Below, piece by piece: positions 49,303 to 58,850 of a stretch of DNA of 64,000 nt. Made by a program: the position numbers and the translations under genes. The notes beneath the pieces were generated by a model. It made no database searches. It saw only the letters and a program-made list of their open reading frames with translations, and was not told the origin of the DNA. The DNA lies in contig JASAND010026191.1 in the NCBI GenBank assembly GCA_030248195.1, forward strand, positions 1-64,000, given 5' to 3'. The DNA comes from Trissonchulus latispiculum. Its lineage: Eukaryota; Nematoda; Enoplea; Enoplida; Ironidae. Position 1 is the first letter of the stretch. Every line of letters starts with the position of its first letter.

Positions 49303-50373
49303 GTGAATGGTCAAACTGTTATACCTTTCTTTGGCAAAGATGATCCATTCTCCAATATGCACCCGTCCCCGATTTGCATCCTGGGAGAAAAGTTCGAATC
49401 TGCTGAGCAAGCATATCAATTCACTAAAGTCCTCATAGCAGAGGATGACAATGCTAGGCATGAAATCTGCAGTTCCTCTGATCCGTTTGAATGTAAACGG
49501 CGGACCAAGCCTGGACGCATGCACTGGAATGTTAGTCAAAGGCGCTGGAACGACTCAAGGAAGATTGTTATGACAGGGATACAAATGGCAAAGTATACCC
49601 AAAATCAGGAGCTGCGCTCTGCTTTGTTGGAAACGGGAAATGCATGGCTTATTGAGGCAAGCCCACATGATTCCTTTTATGGAGCTGGTATGAAGAAGGC
49701 GGATCTGCAACGTTGGCTGGCCTCCCACGACTACATAGAGGCAGACAATGTTATGGGAGAAATTCTAATGGAGATAAGATCTTATTTAAGAGGAGAGTTC
49801 TACTACCCTGCGGCTCTCATTGTCGCGGACTCTCAAGGAAGAAACATGGATCCAACAGCACTGTGGGATGTTGTATTTGTCCCTGGTGCGCGCATTCAAA
49901 CGGTGGTGAAAGTCCTCCGTGCGGGTTGCCATCAAGGATATAGAGCTGGGATTTGCTTTGCTGGAACGAATAACTTGATTTTACCAAGTAGGAAGCGAAC
50001 TTCCGATGGTGCTGTTCGGTGTAGTAAATTTAAGGACATCTGGCAAAGATTTGAGAGAAGCTTGGATAAGCTGGTGAGGGAAAAGCCCGACAAAGTTGTA
50101 CTGGTTCTTGAGGTTCCCCCTCGCTTGTGTGACGAAGGCGAACTTGGCAAATTTTCGAATATTGCCAGGCTCATTAAAAGATTGAATAATGCCTTAAGAG
50201 CATTTTCGAATTCTTTAAAATCTGAAAATTTTAGCATAAATGTCCTTGCTATCCATGAGTTGCTATGCGAAGCTTCAAATTTCCGTATTAATGATATTCA
50301 CCTTTCTGAACAGGGTTTGCAGACGGTTAAGACGGTAATCGAAGAAGCTCTGGGAACACTATTAGTTCAGTGA
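49303..50373 (+). CDS. Third ORF: NADAR domain fused to an SGNH-hydrolase-like domain
   Basis: The frame is preceded by TTTGCATTGTTTTAG at 49302, a strong splice acceptor, and its first codon is GTG, so it is likely exon 2 of a spliced mRNA. Residues 1-165 are NADAR-like: FFGKDDPFSNMHPSP, FESAEQAYQFTKV, then a W...R..VM..G...K..QN..LR..LL.TG core and the D.FYGAG motif. Residues 170-356 resemble an SGNH hydrolase: VADSQGR (Ser177), CFAGTNNL (Gly221, Asn223/224) and NDIHLSEQG (His333). The usual block V is D-x-x-H; here the residue three before His is Asn330, with Asp331 adjacent, so catalysis is uncertain. It occupies the env position. A role in countering nucleic-acid ADP-ribosylation is inference from the NADAR family. 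Confidence 0.8.
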   Translation: MNGQTVIPFFGKDDPFSNMHPSPICILGEKFESAEQAYQFTKVLIAEDDNARHEICSSSDPFECKRRTKPGRMHWNVSQRRWNDSRKIVMTGIQMAKYTQNQELRSALLETGNAWLIEASPHDSFYGAGMKKADLQRWLASHDYIEADNVMGEILMEIRSYLRGEFYYPAALIVADSQGRNMDPTALWDVVFVPGARIQTVVKVLRAGCHQGYRAGICFAGTNNLILPSRKRTSDGAVRCSKFKDIWQRFERSLDKLVREKPDKVVLVLEVPPRLCDEGELGKFSNIARLIKRLNNALRAFSNSLKSENFSINVLAIHELLCEASNFRINDIHLSEQGLQTVKTVIEEALGTLLVQ

Positions 50374-50689
50374 TCTGATGTTTGTGGGTGACCTGACCCT
50401 TAAGAAGCAAACACTGTCAGATTACTGTTCCAGACGTTTTTTTTTGACTGCAGTTAGATATAATGTATGCTTGTTTAACAAATGTTGTCTTGGTGTCTAC
50501 GGGTGTCATGTACTATTTTTGCCATATAATATTTACTAATTGAAGTTATAAGAACATAGAAGAACAAAGATAATTTCTCTTAAGTCCTAGCACAGGGGTA
50601 AAATTGTTTAAATTTAACCACGGCTACCTAGATGCAACTAATCACTTCCAATAATTAAGCCGTTATGAATTAGGAATCAATCCTGTTGT

Positions 50690-50702
50690 GGAAAGGGGGG
50701 AG
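50690..50702 (+). promoter_or_regulatory. Polypurine tract of the gypsy element
   Basis: GGAAAGGGGGGAG lies immediately before the 3' LTR start at 50703, the expected site for plus-strand DNA priming. The spacer 50374-50689 between ORF3 and this tract has no other feature. Confidence 0.9.
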
Positions 50703-50894
50703 TGTAATGAATTAAGTAGAACGGAACTCAAACCAAAAAACTATAAAAAGACGTTCTTATGTATTTTTGGTGATATGATCGGCCGCTTGTGAAAAACGTA
50801 TACACATGTATATCGCCTGATTGCCTTGCTCTGATTTTGGTTTCTTGTTGTTGACTAAACTTCATATCCGAGCTTAGAGGTTTCCAACATCACA
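50703..50894 (+). repeat. 3' LTR of the gypsy element
   Basis: 192 bp, read as identical to 43989-44180. Followed by Polinton sequence resuming at 50895 (CCCACACTGTCGG). Confidence 0.93.
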
Positions 50895-51040
50895 CCCACA
50901 CTGTCGGCGCCTTTAATCTTAGTCGCACCTGTCAAATTTGATTGATGACCTGTCACTTTTGATTGATTACCCCCGCTGTCGGCACCTTTGATCTTTGCCC
51001 CTTGGGACCCGTAAGCACTCCCTTGGGAATTAACAAAAAC

Positions 51041-51108
51041 CTATATAAGGACTAAAATCCTGGCTACTTCGTCAATCTGACTTCTGCAGTCGTAGTGAAC
51101 GGTCGATT
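51041..51108 (+). promoter_or_regulatory. TATA-Inr-DPE core promoter of polB
   Basis: TATATAA starts at 51042, the initiator-like TCAATC has its A at 51074 (32 nt later), and GGTCG lies at 51101-51105 (+28 to +32). Shared with the promoter at 36391-36455 in sequence (AAATCCT, TCGTCA, TGACTT, GTGAACGGTCG) and exact spacing. Confidence 0.75.
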
Positions 51109-51268
51109 CCAAAAAGTGCTCTCTGTGTCTGAAGATTGCGACATCTTACGTTAATAAAAGCGTTGAAAACTAAAACTTATATAAACGGAAATAATCTAAA
51201 AGGGAAAATTTAAGAAGTCAATAAAAGGCTATCAACTTTTGCATTTTAATAAGCACCAAAATTGAATT

Positions 51269-54200
51269 ATGTCTGCGATATCACAACTTAATGCTGCCAT
51301 CAGTACTGGAATATGGAAGGGTAATCCTTCAATCACCCGAGCATTTCGTGACCAAGCCGTATCCCTTGTTAAATCAGACTGGGACGGCAAGGAGGTTGTA
51401 GGATCAGATGAGTTCTGGGAGTATGCTCAAACCATTCCCGAACCTGAAGGCCCAACTGCTATCATCATCCACAAATGCCCTACTTGCGGTAATTCATTCC
51501 ATAGTTTGTCTGAACTCCAAAGACATAAGAAAGCAGCCCACTCCATCAAACCAACCTTTTCATGCCCACATTGTGAGAAAACGTTAGAGGAAAGCATAAT
51601 ATGACTCGACACTTTCGGAAATTTCACACTGCAGACGTCCCACCATACCGTTGCAGGAAGTGTGGGTTTACGTACAAAACCTTCAAGGGTTATCAAGGCC
51701 ACCTTCGTACTCACCGAGATGCCCCAAAACCTCAAGACCCGAATACTCTACGGCAGACCCACTTTTCAAATCTCCCAACTGAAGACGCCCCCAAATTGAC
51801 AAGGAGTATTGTAAAAGATTTACCGGAGGACCTCGCCCAAATTTATAGAGAAAATTGGAGCAGAATTCGAACTAGATATTATATTTCTCCAGGCATTCAA
51901 AACAGGTACAATTTCAGAATCTCCAGCCCCTCTCAACTTCCGTACTTGATCAAAATTATCTTCAAACTCCAAAGGTGGCAACTTAAATTCAATCTTTCCT
52001 TTGGGTTTGTTCTTAGGAACATTGAAGACGGGGAGCTTAGGTATTACTACCCATCAGGAAACAGCCGCTATTTTGATGAGCCAATCCATATTTCGAACGA
52101 AGGAGATTTGAATAAAATTTTCAATGAGTTGGATAAGGGGGACATTTTAGAGTGGGCTAGACAGCAGCGCCCAAATACTAAATGGACGGTACTTCAGATT
52201 ACAAATGTTTGCTTCTACATAAATAAGTTAATTTCCTATCCCGTGGGTGAAGCTAGATACCTTCCAGAGTACGTAAAAAAATAATCGAGGTCTTAATGCG
52301 CTAGTAAAAGATAACTTTGGTAGGCCTTATGGACACGAAAAATGCTTTTTTAGATGTCTAGCACTAGCCCTCGGTTCTAAAATTGGATCGCTCGAAATAA
52401 AAACTAACGAGTTAATCAATCAATGGGTACAACCAGGGGATGAGTTTAATGGGGTGCATTTGGAAGATCTTGACAAGCTAGAGGAAAAATTTAATATAGC
52501 TATCACTGTTTATGAGTTAGGTCCTACAGTTGAGGAAGCCGCAGAAGAACCAGAAGATCTCAATGAACTTCTTATACGAAACCATGAAAGAGATCAGGAA
52601 GTTTCAGAAGTAGCTGCCAAACTTATCCGACGGCCTTTAGGAAAGAGGACCCGGAAAATGGCCATTAACATTTATGAAAACCACTTCTCCTTCATCAAAA
52701 ATTTAAACAGATTCACCCAAACTTGGAAATGCTCAAATTGTGATAAGCTGTTCCATCACCACTCTCATTTCATTCGACAAAAATTGTGATGTTGGTGTTA
52801 AGCATATCTTTCCTGGCGGAGGAGTTGGGCCAACGAAAACAATTCTACAAAAAATCAGTGAGTTAAGAATCCCTGTGCCAGAATGGTACTACCCCTTTAG
52901 AATTTCCTACGATTTCGAGTGTATGTTCAAGGAAACTGATAAGAAAAGCGGGCCAAAATTGATTTACGAAAAAGAACTAATCCCAGCATCGGTTTCCATT
53001 GCATCCAATGTCCCAGGGTATGAAGAGCCCACCTGTCTAATCACCACTGGAGATCCCTATGACCTAGTGGTCCGAATGAAGGACTACATGGAGGAAATCG
53101 CTGATAAGGCATACGAGCTTCTTAGAGAAATCTATGAGCCCACCCTTTCTGGTCTAGCTGAACACGAAAAACTTCTAGCCGACTTCGAGGAATGGTTAAG
53201 GGAAGTTCCAACTCTAGGATTTAACTCTGGAAAATTTGATATGAACCTTATAAAGTCTTGTCTAATCAAAAACCTACTCCTTAATGGGCAAGAAACTAAG
53301 TATGTGGTCAAAAAGAATAACAACTACATGGCCCTCTCCACCCCCAAATTGTACTTTCTTGATATCACAAATTACCTTGCCGCTGGGACCTCCTACAAAA
53401 AGTGGCTAAAGGGATTCAAAATTGAAGATCAAAAAGGTGCCTTCCCATATGAGGCCTTCACTTCCCTTGAATTTTTAAACCAAGGGTTCCCACACCGTGC
53501 CTTGTACTACTCAACCCCTAAACAACAGGAAATTTCAGATGAGGATTTCACAGCAGTTGTAGCAGCATGGAGGAAATACAAATTCAAAACTATAAGGGAT
53601 CAACTAATTTGGTACAATAATTTGGATGTAGGGCCCTTCCTTCAAGCTACCGAAAAGATGGTAGAATTTTGGAAAACTATGGGGATTGAAATGTTTAAAA
53701 GTGGGGCAATCTCCCTCCCTGGTCTAGCATACAAACACATGATGAACAAAATTCCAAAACATACGATCCTTCCCCTTGTTAATAAGTTCACAAAACATTG
53801 GCACAAATTAATTAAGGATAACATAGTTGGTGGGCCTAGTTTGGTGTTCCATAGATATCATGAAGCCGGGGTAACTGAAATTACAAATGGGTTCAAAGTT
53901 GCTCAAATTTTTGGGTTCGACGCCAATGCCCTCTATCTCTGGTGTACAATGCAAGAAATGCCCACAGGTTTGTACGCCGAATGGAAACCCACTTAAGATG
54001 GGAAATTCAAGAGATGGCTACAACGAGGTAGAAAAGAAACAATGTGGCTGGAGTATATGGCAAAGTCAATGGGGGTTCGAGTTGAGCATGCTTACAATGG
54101 GGGACAAAAAAGAATAGGAAAATCTAAAGTGGATGGGTGGGTCTCCGAAAAGAATCTAGTCCTACAATTTCATGGGTGCTATTTCCACGGGCACGGCTGC

Positions 54201-55553
54201 CAATTGGATAGGAATCAGGACCCAGAAGATAGAACTAAAAGAAGGGAAAGAACAGAAAGAGTCTCCCAGTCAATTAAGGATGGGGGTTTCGATTTACTTG
54301 AAAAGTGGGAATGCGAGTTTGATAAAGACCTAAAAGATTCCCCGGATATGGAAGAGTTTATGGAGGAACACTTCAATCTCCCTAAAAAAAGATCGGTCCT
54401 TACTTTTGCACAGTTAGTCACCCAAATTCAAGCCAATAGACTCTTTGGATTAGTTGAGGTAGATATTGAGGTTCCTGAAGATAAGAAAGAACATTTTGCT
54501 GAGATGACCCCTATTTTCAAAAATGTAGAAATTACTAAGGAAGACATTGGGGATCACATGAAAACTTTTTGTGAATTGAATGATCTTATGAATCAACCTA
54601 GAAGGGGTCTAATTGGAAGCTATTTTGGAAAGAAAATTCTTTTGGCTACTCCTCTAATTAAGTGGTATTTAAAACACGGGCTAAAAATTACTAAGATTTA
54701 CCAGGCAATAGAATTCAAACCTAAGGCTTGTTTCAAAGAACTGGGAGATAAAGTTACTTACCATCGATCTGCAGCCGATTCCGATCCAGATTTAGCACTC
54801 AAGGGAGAAATGTTCAAACTTCTGGGTAATTCTTACTATGGGCGAACTATTACAAACTTAGAAAAGCACCAAGATGTAAAATATTGTCAAAGGTCAGGAG
54901 CCAGTAGAGAAGTGAATGGGTGGAGGTTTAGAAGACTAGATGATCTGGGAAATGGGGTATACGAAGTGCAATCAGCTAAGTCAAAAATTGTATACCGACT
55001 TCCTGAATTAGTGGGGTTCTTCGTCTACCAATACGCAAAGCTTAGGATGCTCCAATTTTACTACGATTGCTTGAAACCAAATTTGTGGCCTGAAACTTTC
55101 CAACTTTGCCAAATGGATACCGACTCCCTCTACTTCGCCTGCTCCTCCAAAAATCTAAGTGATTGTGTCCCTATTAGAAATGAAAAACAATGGCAAAAGG
55201 CCCTTAAAAATTTCTTTGTCCTAGACCCTTCCCAAAAACGTATCCCTGGGTTGTTTAAAGAAGAGTGGACCGGAGATGGCATAATAGCACTCTGCAGCAA
55301 AACCTATCTGGCATGGGGAAAGACAAATAAAGTCTCCCATAAAGGAGTAAGCAAAGGCCTAAATAGCTACACTCCAGAAGATTTTAAAGAAGTTTTAGAA
55401 ACAGGAAATACAAAGTCCGGGGAAAATCGGGGGTTCCTGCATCCAGATAATAAAACATATCAGTATCAACAAACTAAAGACGCCCTAGGCTATGTCTACC
55501 CCAAAAGGAAAGTGCTAGCAGATGGAGTGAGCACGGCCCCTTTGGATATATAA
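51269..55553 (+). pseudogene. POLB: Protein-primed family B DNA polymerase with N-terminal zinc fingers, inactivated
   Basis: ATG at 51269. N-terminal C2H2 fingers (CPTCGNSFHSLSELQRHKKAAH; CPHC...H; CRKCGFTYKTFKGYQGHLRTH), a conserved CFFRCLALALG segment, another zinc-binding segment (CSNCDKLFHHHSHF), then the exonuclease with YDFECMF, FNSGKFDMN and WYNNLDVGPF. The polymerase motifs follow: DANALYLW (A), KLLGNSYYGR (B), QMDTDSLYF (C). Four lesions are visible: one base missing near 51596, one extra base in an A-run near 52278 and another near 52781, and an in-frame TAA at 53994-53996. The gene replicated the element; it cannot do so now unless the lesions are base-call errors. It ends with a histone-type stem-loop 17 nt after its stop. 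Confidence 0.92.
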
Positions 55554-55555
55554 AT

Positions 55556-56065
55556 TTGGTTTATCCCAACAGCCCTTTTCAGGGCTAACGGTATATAGTT
55601 GTATGTAAATGTTGTATACTGCATGTAGAAAATAAAAAGAATAAAAGATAAAAATACAAAATCAATAGACTAGGCCGGGCTTAGGTTGTACATATTATAT
55701 ATTATCTACGATAGGATTAGGTTAGGTAGGTACTTAGGAAGTAGATGAGGTAGTGTACTATAGTTTAGGTAGATTAGAAATTAGGTAGTTAGGTAGGTAG
55801 GTAAGTAGGTTAGTTAGGTAGGTAGGTACGTAGGAATTAGGTAGTGTATAGATTAGGTAGGTAGGAGTCCGGTAATGGGCCGACGCCGGGTCCCAAGCCC
55901 CGGGGGAAGAACACAGAGGGATGGACTGGATTTGTAGAAGTTGTGGTCCCCAGGGAGGAAGCGGGTGGAATCTTAACTTGAATAAAAATGACCTTGAATC
56001 TAATTCCCGAAGGGGGACGCGGCCAATCCCAAGATTGCAGGTCGAAACGGCCGCACTATACTACT
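55556..56065. repeat. Right terminal inverted repeat of Polinton 1
   Basis: Reverse complement of 33771-34194, with a longer (GTAG)n-rich tract (about 55730-55865). Includes the stem-loop at 55571-55586. Ends ...GGCCGCACTATACTACT, then the GAGGGA duplication. Confidence 0.9.
55571..55586 (+). terminator. Histone-type stem-loop after polB
   Basis: AGCCCT-TTTC-AGGGCT, 6-bp stem with a TTTC loop, preceded by ATCCCAAC, starting 17 nt after the polB stop. Metazoan histone mRNA stem-loops have a 6-bp stem, a TTTC-like loop and a CCAAA-like 5' flank. No obvious purine-rich downstream element follows. Confidence 0.6.
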
Positions 56066-56784
56066 GAGGGACGTTTTTTGGATTTGGCTCAGCAGGTCTT
56101 AACGGTCGAGAAAATGGGCCAAATCCACAGTAACACGAAATTTCGCAACTTCGTATTGAGTTTTCTTGCTACTCAATATGTTTTAGCCCAAACCAAGAAA
56201 AACGTCCCTCCGCAGAAGTGCGAATTTCGATTCTGGCGAAAATCTCCGGAATCCGTCGAGTAGTTTTTGAGAAATCGATGTTCGAAACAAAATAATCGCA
56301 GTTTTGCCAAAATGGTTTTTCGGCCAAATCTCTAGCTGAAGCAATAAAGTCCGGCTAATAGGCATTCATAAAATGTGCACTTGGACGATGTAACGATTGA
56401 GTATAACTAAGCCAATTTTGTCCTTAACATGTGGCAGTAATTTTGAAATAAATGATTTCCTCGAAAATGGCCATTTTTTGACCCTAAAAACAGTTTTTTG
56501 CTTATTCTGCCTTAACCACTGGAGATAGCTGAAAGGTTGTAAGAGCACAAATGTTCATTTTCGAGTCCTCTTTCCAGCCATACCTACCAATCCCGTGTCT
56601 TGTCTACCTACGAGGAGCTTAAGGCCAAAAACCAAAACTTTCTTATCTTTTCGCCTAAGAATACGGGACTGGTCCTAAAATGTTAAAAAGCACGGAAATA
56701 TGTTATTTCGTAAGTTTTAGCCATTTGCGTAAAGGATTAGAACCGTAGGAGTCAAAAATACCCGAAAGGAAACAAGCACCTTAA

Positions 56785-57165
56785 ACGGTTGGCACTTGGA
56801 TAAACCGTTAGCGTATGCATGCTGAGTTCGGTTGTTCGCCCTGGAGGTGCCACTGCATGATAGGTTATATAATAGACTAGTTTTGAATGATGAGAGTCAG
56901 GAGTAGGAATCACTTCAGCGACGTCTTTGGCCAGTTAGTCTACAATAACTTTGTTGTACTGAGTAAAAAGTGCTGTGTCGCTTTTACAACAACAAATAAA
57001 ATAAGTCTAATGCTAATTGACAAAGTCTGCAAATCTGAACCACTTTCTGTCTATGGCCAAATCACAATGTCTATTTTTGTCAAAAATGACACATTCACTA
57101 AGTTTTTGAGACAATTTCGCCTCGGATATTAGTAGTAGTAATAGAGACATCAATTGAGCACACTT
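56785..57165. other. Host-like DNA between the MITE and a minisatellite
   Basis: No supported gene. A short open stretch at about 56900-57130 with a GTAAAA donor-like site was considered as a missing downstream channel exon but lacks family motifs. Confidence 0.35.
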
Positions 57166-57835
57166 TGGGAGACGATTTTAATCTCAAATTGGGTGCCGAT
57201 TTCCTTCCCTATTTTTGGGTGACTATTTTAATCTCACTTTTGGGTGACAGTTTTGAATCCCTATTTTTGGGTGACTGTTTTGAATCCTTATTTTTGGGTG
57301 ACTCTTTTAATCCTAGTTTTGGGTGACTATTTTGGTCTTCTGATAATTTAACTGAAATATATGTGATGAGTGAAACTTTTGGGTGACTGTTTTGATCCCT
57401 ATTGTTGGGTGACTATTTTAATCCTTATTTTTTGGCGTTATTTTGATCTCAATTTTGGGTGACTGTTTTGATCCCACTTTTGGGTACCACTTTTGATCTT
57501 ATTATTGAATGACTTTTTGGTCTTCTGATAATGTAATGTAAATATATGTGATGAGTGAAACTTTTGGGTGACTGTTTTGATCCTAGTTTTGGGTGCCACT
57601 TTTGATCTCTATTTTTGGGTGACTATTTTGATCCCACTTTTGGGTGACTGTTTTGAATCCCTATTTTTGGGTGACTGTTTTGAATCCCTATTTTTGGGTG
57701 GCTATTTTAATCCCACTTTTGGGTGACTATTTTAATCCCTATTTTTGGGTGACAGTTTTAATCTCACTTTTGGGTGACTATTTTAATCCTAGTTTTGGGT
57801 GACTATTTTGAATCCCACTTTATGAAACCTATACT
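57166..57835. repeat. Minisatellite of TTTTGGGTGACTRTTTTRATCC units
   Basis: About 28 degenerate copies of a 22-26-bp unit, TTTTGGGTGACTGTTTTGATCC with variants (-AATCCCTA-, -GCCAC-). A longer phrase, TCTTCTGATAAT.TAA.TG.AATATATGTGATGAGTGAAAC, occurs twice (about 57337 and 57513), indicating higher-order duplication. It directly precedes the second Polinton's polB exon. Confidence 0.9.
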
Positions 57836-57916
57836 GTTTATGCTGCAAAATTAATTGATCTACCAACCTTTTAGCTGAATTTGTAAGTTGTGAAATATAC
57901 CAGAGATCCAGTCAAG

Positions 57917-58850
57917 ATGTCAACACAAGGCGCAACTGGTATGTTTGCCTTTATGTTAAATGCAAAAGTGTTGTGAATGTATTGAATGTAATGTATTTGG
58001 ATGGAGTGATAGAAAATTTGTGACTAATCTAACCTATTTTAGTTTTAGAGAACAACCAGCCTGTGTGTCCCGTGTGCCAGCAACAATTCACATTGCGATA
58101 CAACCTGCAGAGGCACCTACGAAAGAAGCATCGCATGGATTACAGCTCCTTGTTTCCCAAGACAAATAATCACATGTGCTCCGAATGCAACCAGACATTC
58201 ACGCAGTTGAAGAGCTTGAACCGACACAAGAAAGAACAACATGGCGAATCAGATACTTATCGCTGCGATCAATGTGGGAGTACCTTCCTAAGAAAAGCCT
58301 ACCTCACGGAACACACATGTGAACCGATATCGCAACCACCTCCAGATCAATCATCCGAACAGCGATCAACTCAGCCTCCACAACAACAACCACCAAAAGT
58401 CCAAGAAACTCCGACTAACACTGAATCACTTCCTGAAGATCCCATTGAACCACCGACTCAGGATGATATCTACGCCAGAAACTGGGCACGGATTCGTACT
58501 CATCATCACATAGCCAGGAAATTACAACTTCCGCCTGGAAGGACTAGATGAAATCGAAGACAACCTAAAGCGAGTATTCCTTATTAAGAAAAAAAAGGGC
58601 AAAAGGAAAAAATCTTTTGGGTTTTTCCTTGGGGGAAAAAATGAGGGAAAAAAAAATATATAAATAGGGAAAAAAAAAAACAAACTTATTAAAGCCGGAG
58701 AAAAGACTTGACTAAACTCATTGATGATATTGAAGGAATGGATGTACTTGAATGGGCACAACAGCAACGCCCTAATACTAAATATGTTTTTGACAGCGTA
58801 ACAAACATGTTGGTTACTGTGTATTGTATGGTAGGTTATGTTATTGGTTG
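57917..58850 (+). pseudogene. POLB: Truncated polB of the second Polinton (zinc-finger N-terminus only)
   Basis: The start codon is at 57917; a 22-nt exon ends at the donor ACTG|GTATGT (57939) and resumes after TTTTAG at 58042 (or TTTTAG at 58048, also in frame). Three C2H2 fingers follow (CPVCQQQFTLRYNLQRHLRKKH; CSECNQTFTQLKSLNRHKKEQH; CDQCGSTFLRKAYLTEHTC), then a Pro/Gln-rich linker and DDIYARNWARIRT, the counterpart of QIYRENWSRIRT in Polinton 1. A frameshift near 58515 and a degraded A/G patch (58585-58690) follow; LEWAQQQRPNTK near 58750 still matches Polinton 1 polB (LEWARQQRPNTK). The exonuclease and polymerase domains are missing. Confidence 0.75.
58585..58690. other. A/G-rich low-complexity patch, suspected poor sequence
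   Basis: Expanded A, G and T runs (for example CTTGGGGGAAAAAATGAGGG) replace about 40-60 codons of the polB homologue that are normal in Polinton 1. Similar in texture to 1441-1790. Confidence 0.5.

Larger units (their letters stand above)
43989..50894 (+). mobile_element. Ty3/gypsy LTR retrotransposon with a NADAR-SGNH third ORF
   Basis: Bounded by two 192-bp LTRs (43989-44180 and 50703-50894), beginning TGTAATG and ending ATCACA, that I read as identical. The flanks CCCAG and CCCAC are a near-perfect 5-bp duplication. It contains gag, pol and an additional ORF. It sits in the central divergent region of Polinton 1, separating the tandem repeats from the polB promoter. Identical LTRs imply a very recent insertion. 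Confidence 0.95.
33771..56065. mobile_element. Polinton/Maverick element 1 (about 22.3 kb including a nested gypsy insertion)
   Basis: Terminal inverted repeats begin AGTAGTATAGTGCGGCCG at 33771 and end with the complement at 56065. They are flanked by the direct 6-bp repeat GAGGGA (33765-33770 and 56066-56071), the target-site size of Polintons. It carries the hallmark set: protein-primed family B polymerase, retroviral-type integrase, adenovirus-like protease, packaging ATPase, major and minor capsid proteins. Its own length is about 15.4 kb without the gypsy element at 43989-50894. Structural genes are transcribed leftwards and polB rightwards from a central divergent region. Confidence 0.95.
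33478..56784. mobile_element. TTAA-flanked MITE copy 2, split by Polinton 1
   Basis: The left part 33478-33770 and right part 56066-56784 together align with 22866-23938. The outer edges are TTAA at 33478-33481 and 56781-56784 with inverted termini GGTGGTGG and AAGCACC. Polinton 1 (33771-56065) is inserted in the middle with its own 6-bp duplication. The MITE came first, the Polinton later. Confidence 0.75.

Noticed and set aside
49303..49305. GTG start codon for the NADAR-SGNH ORF
   Set aside because: Non-ATG initiation is not needed: the codon immediately follows a strong splice acceptor.
56887..57132. Possible downstream DEG/ENaC exon
   Set aside because: A donor-like GTAAAA and an open frame exist, but no second membrane helix, GAS motif or phase support.
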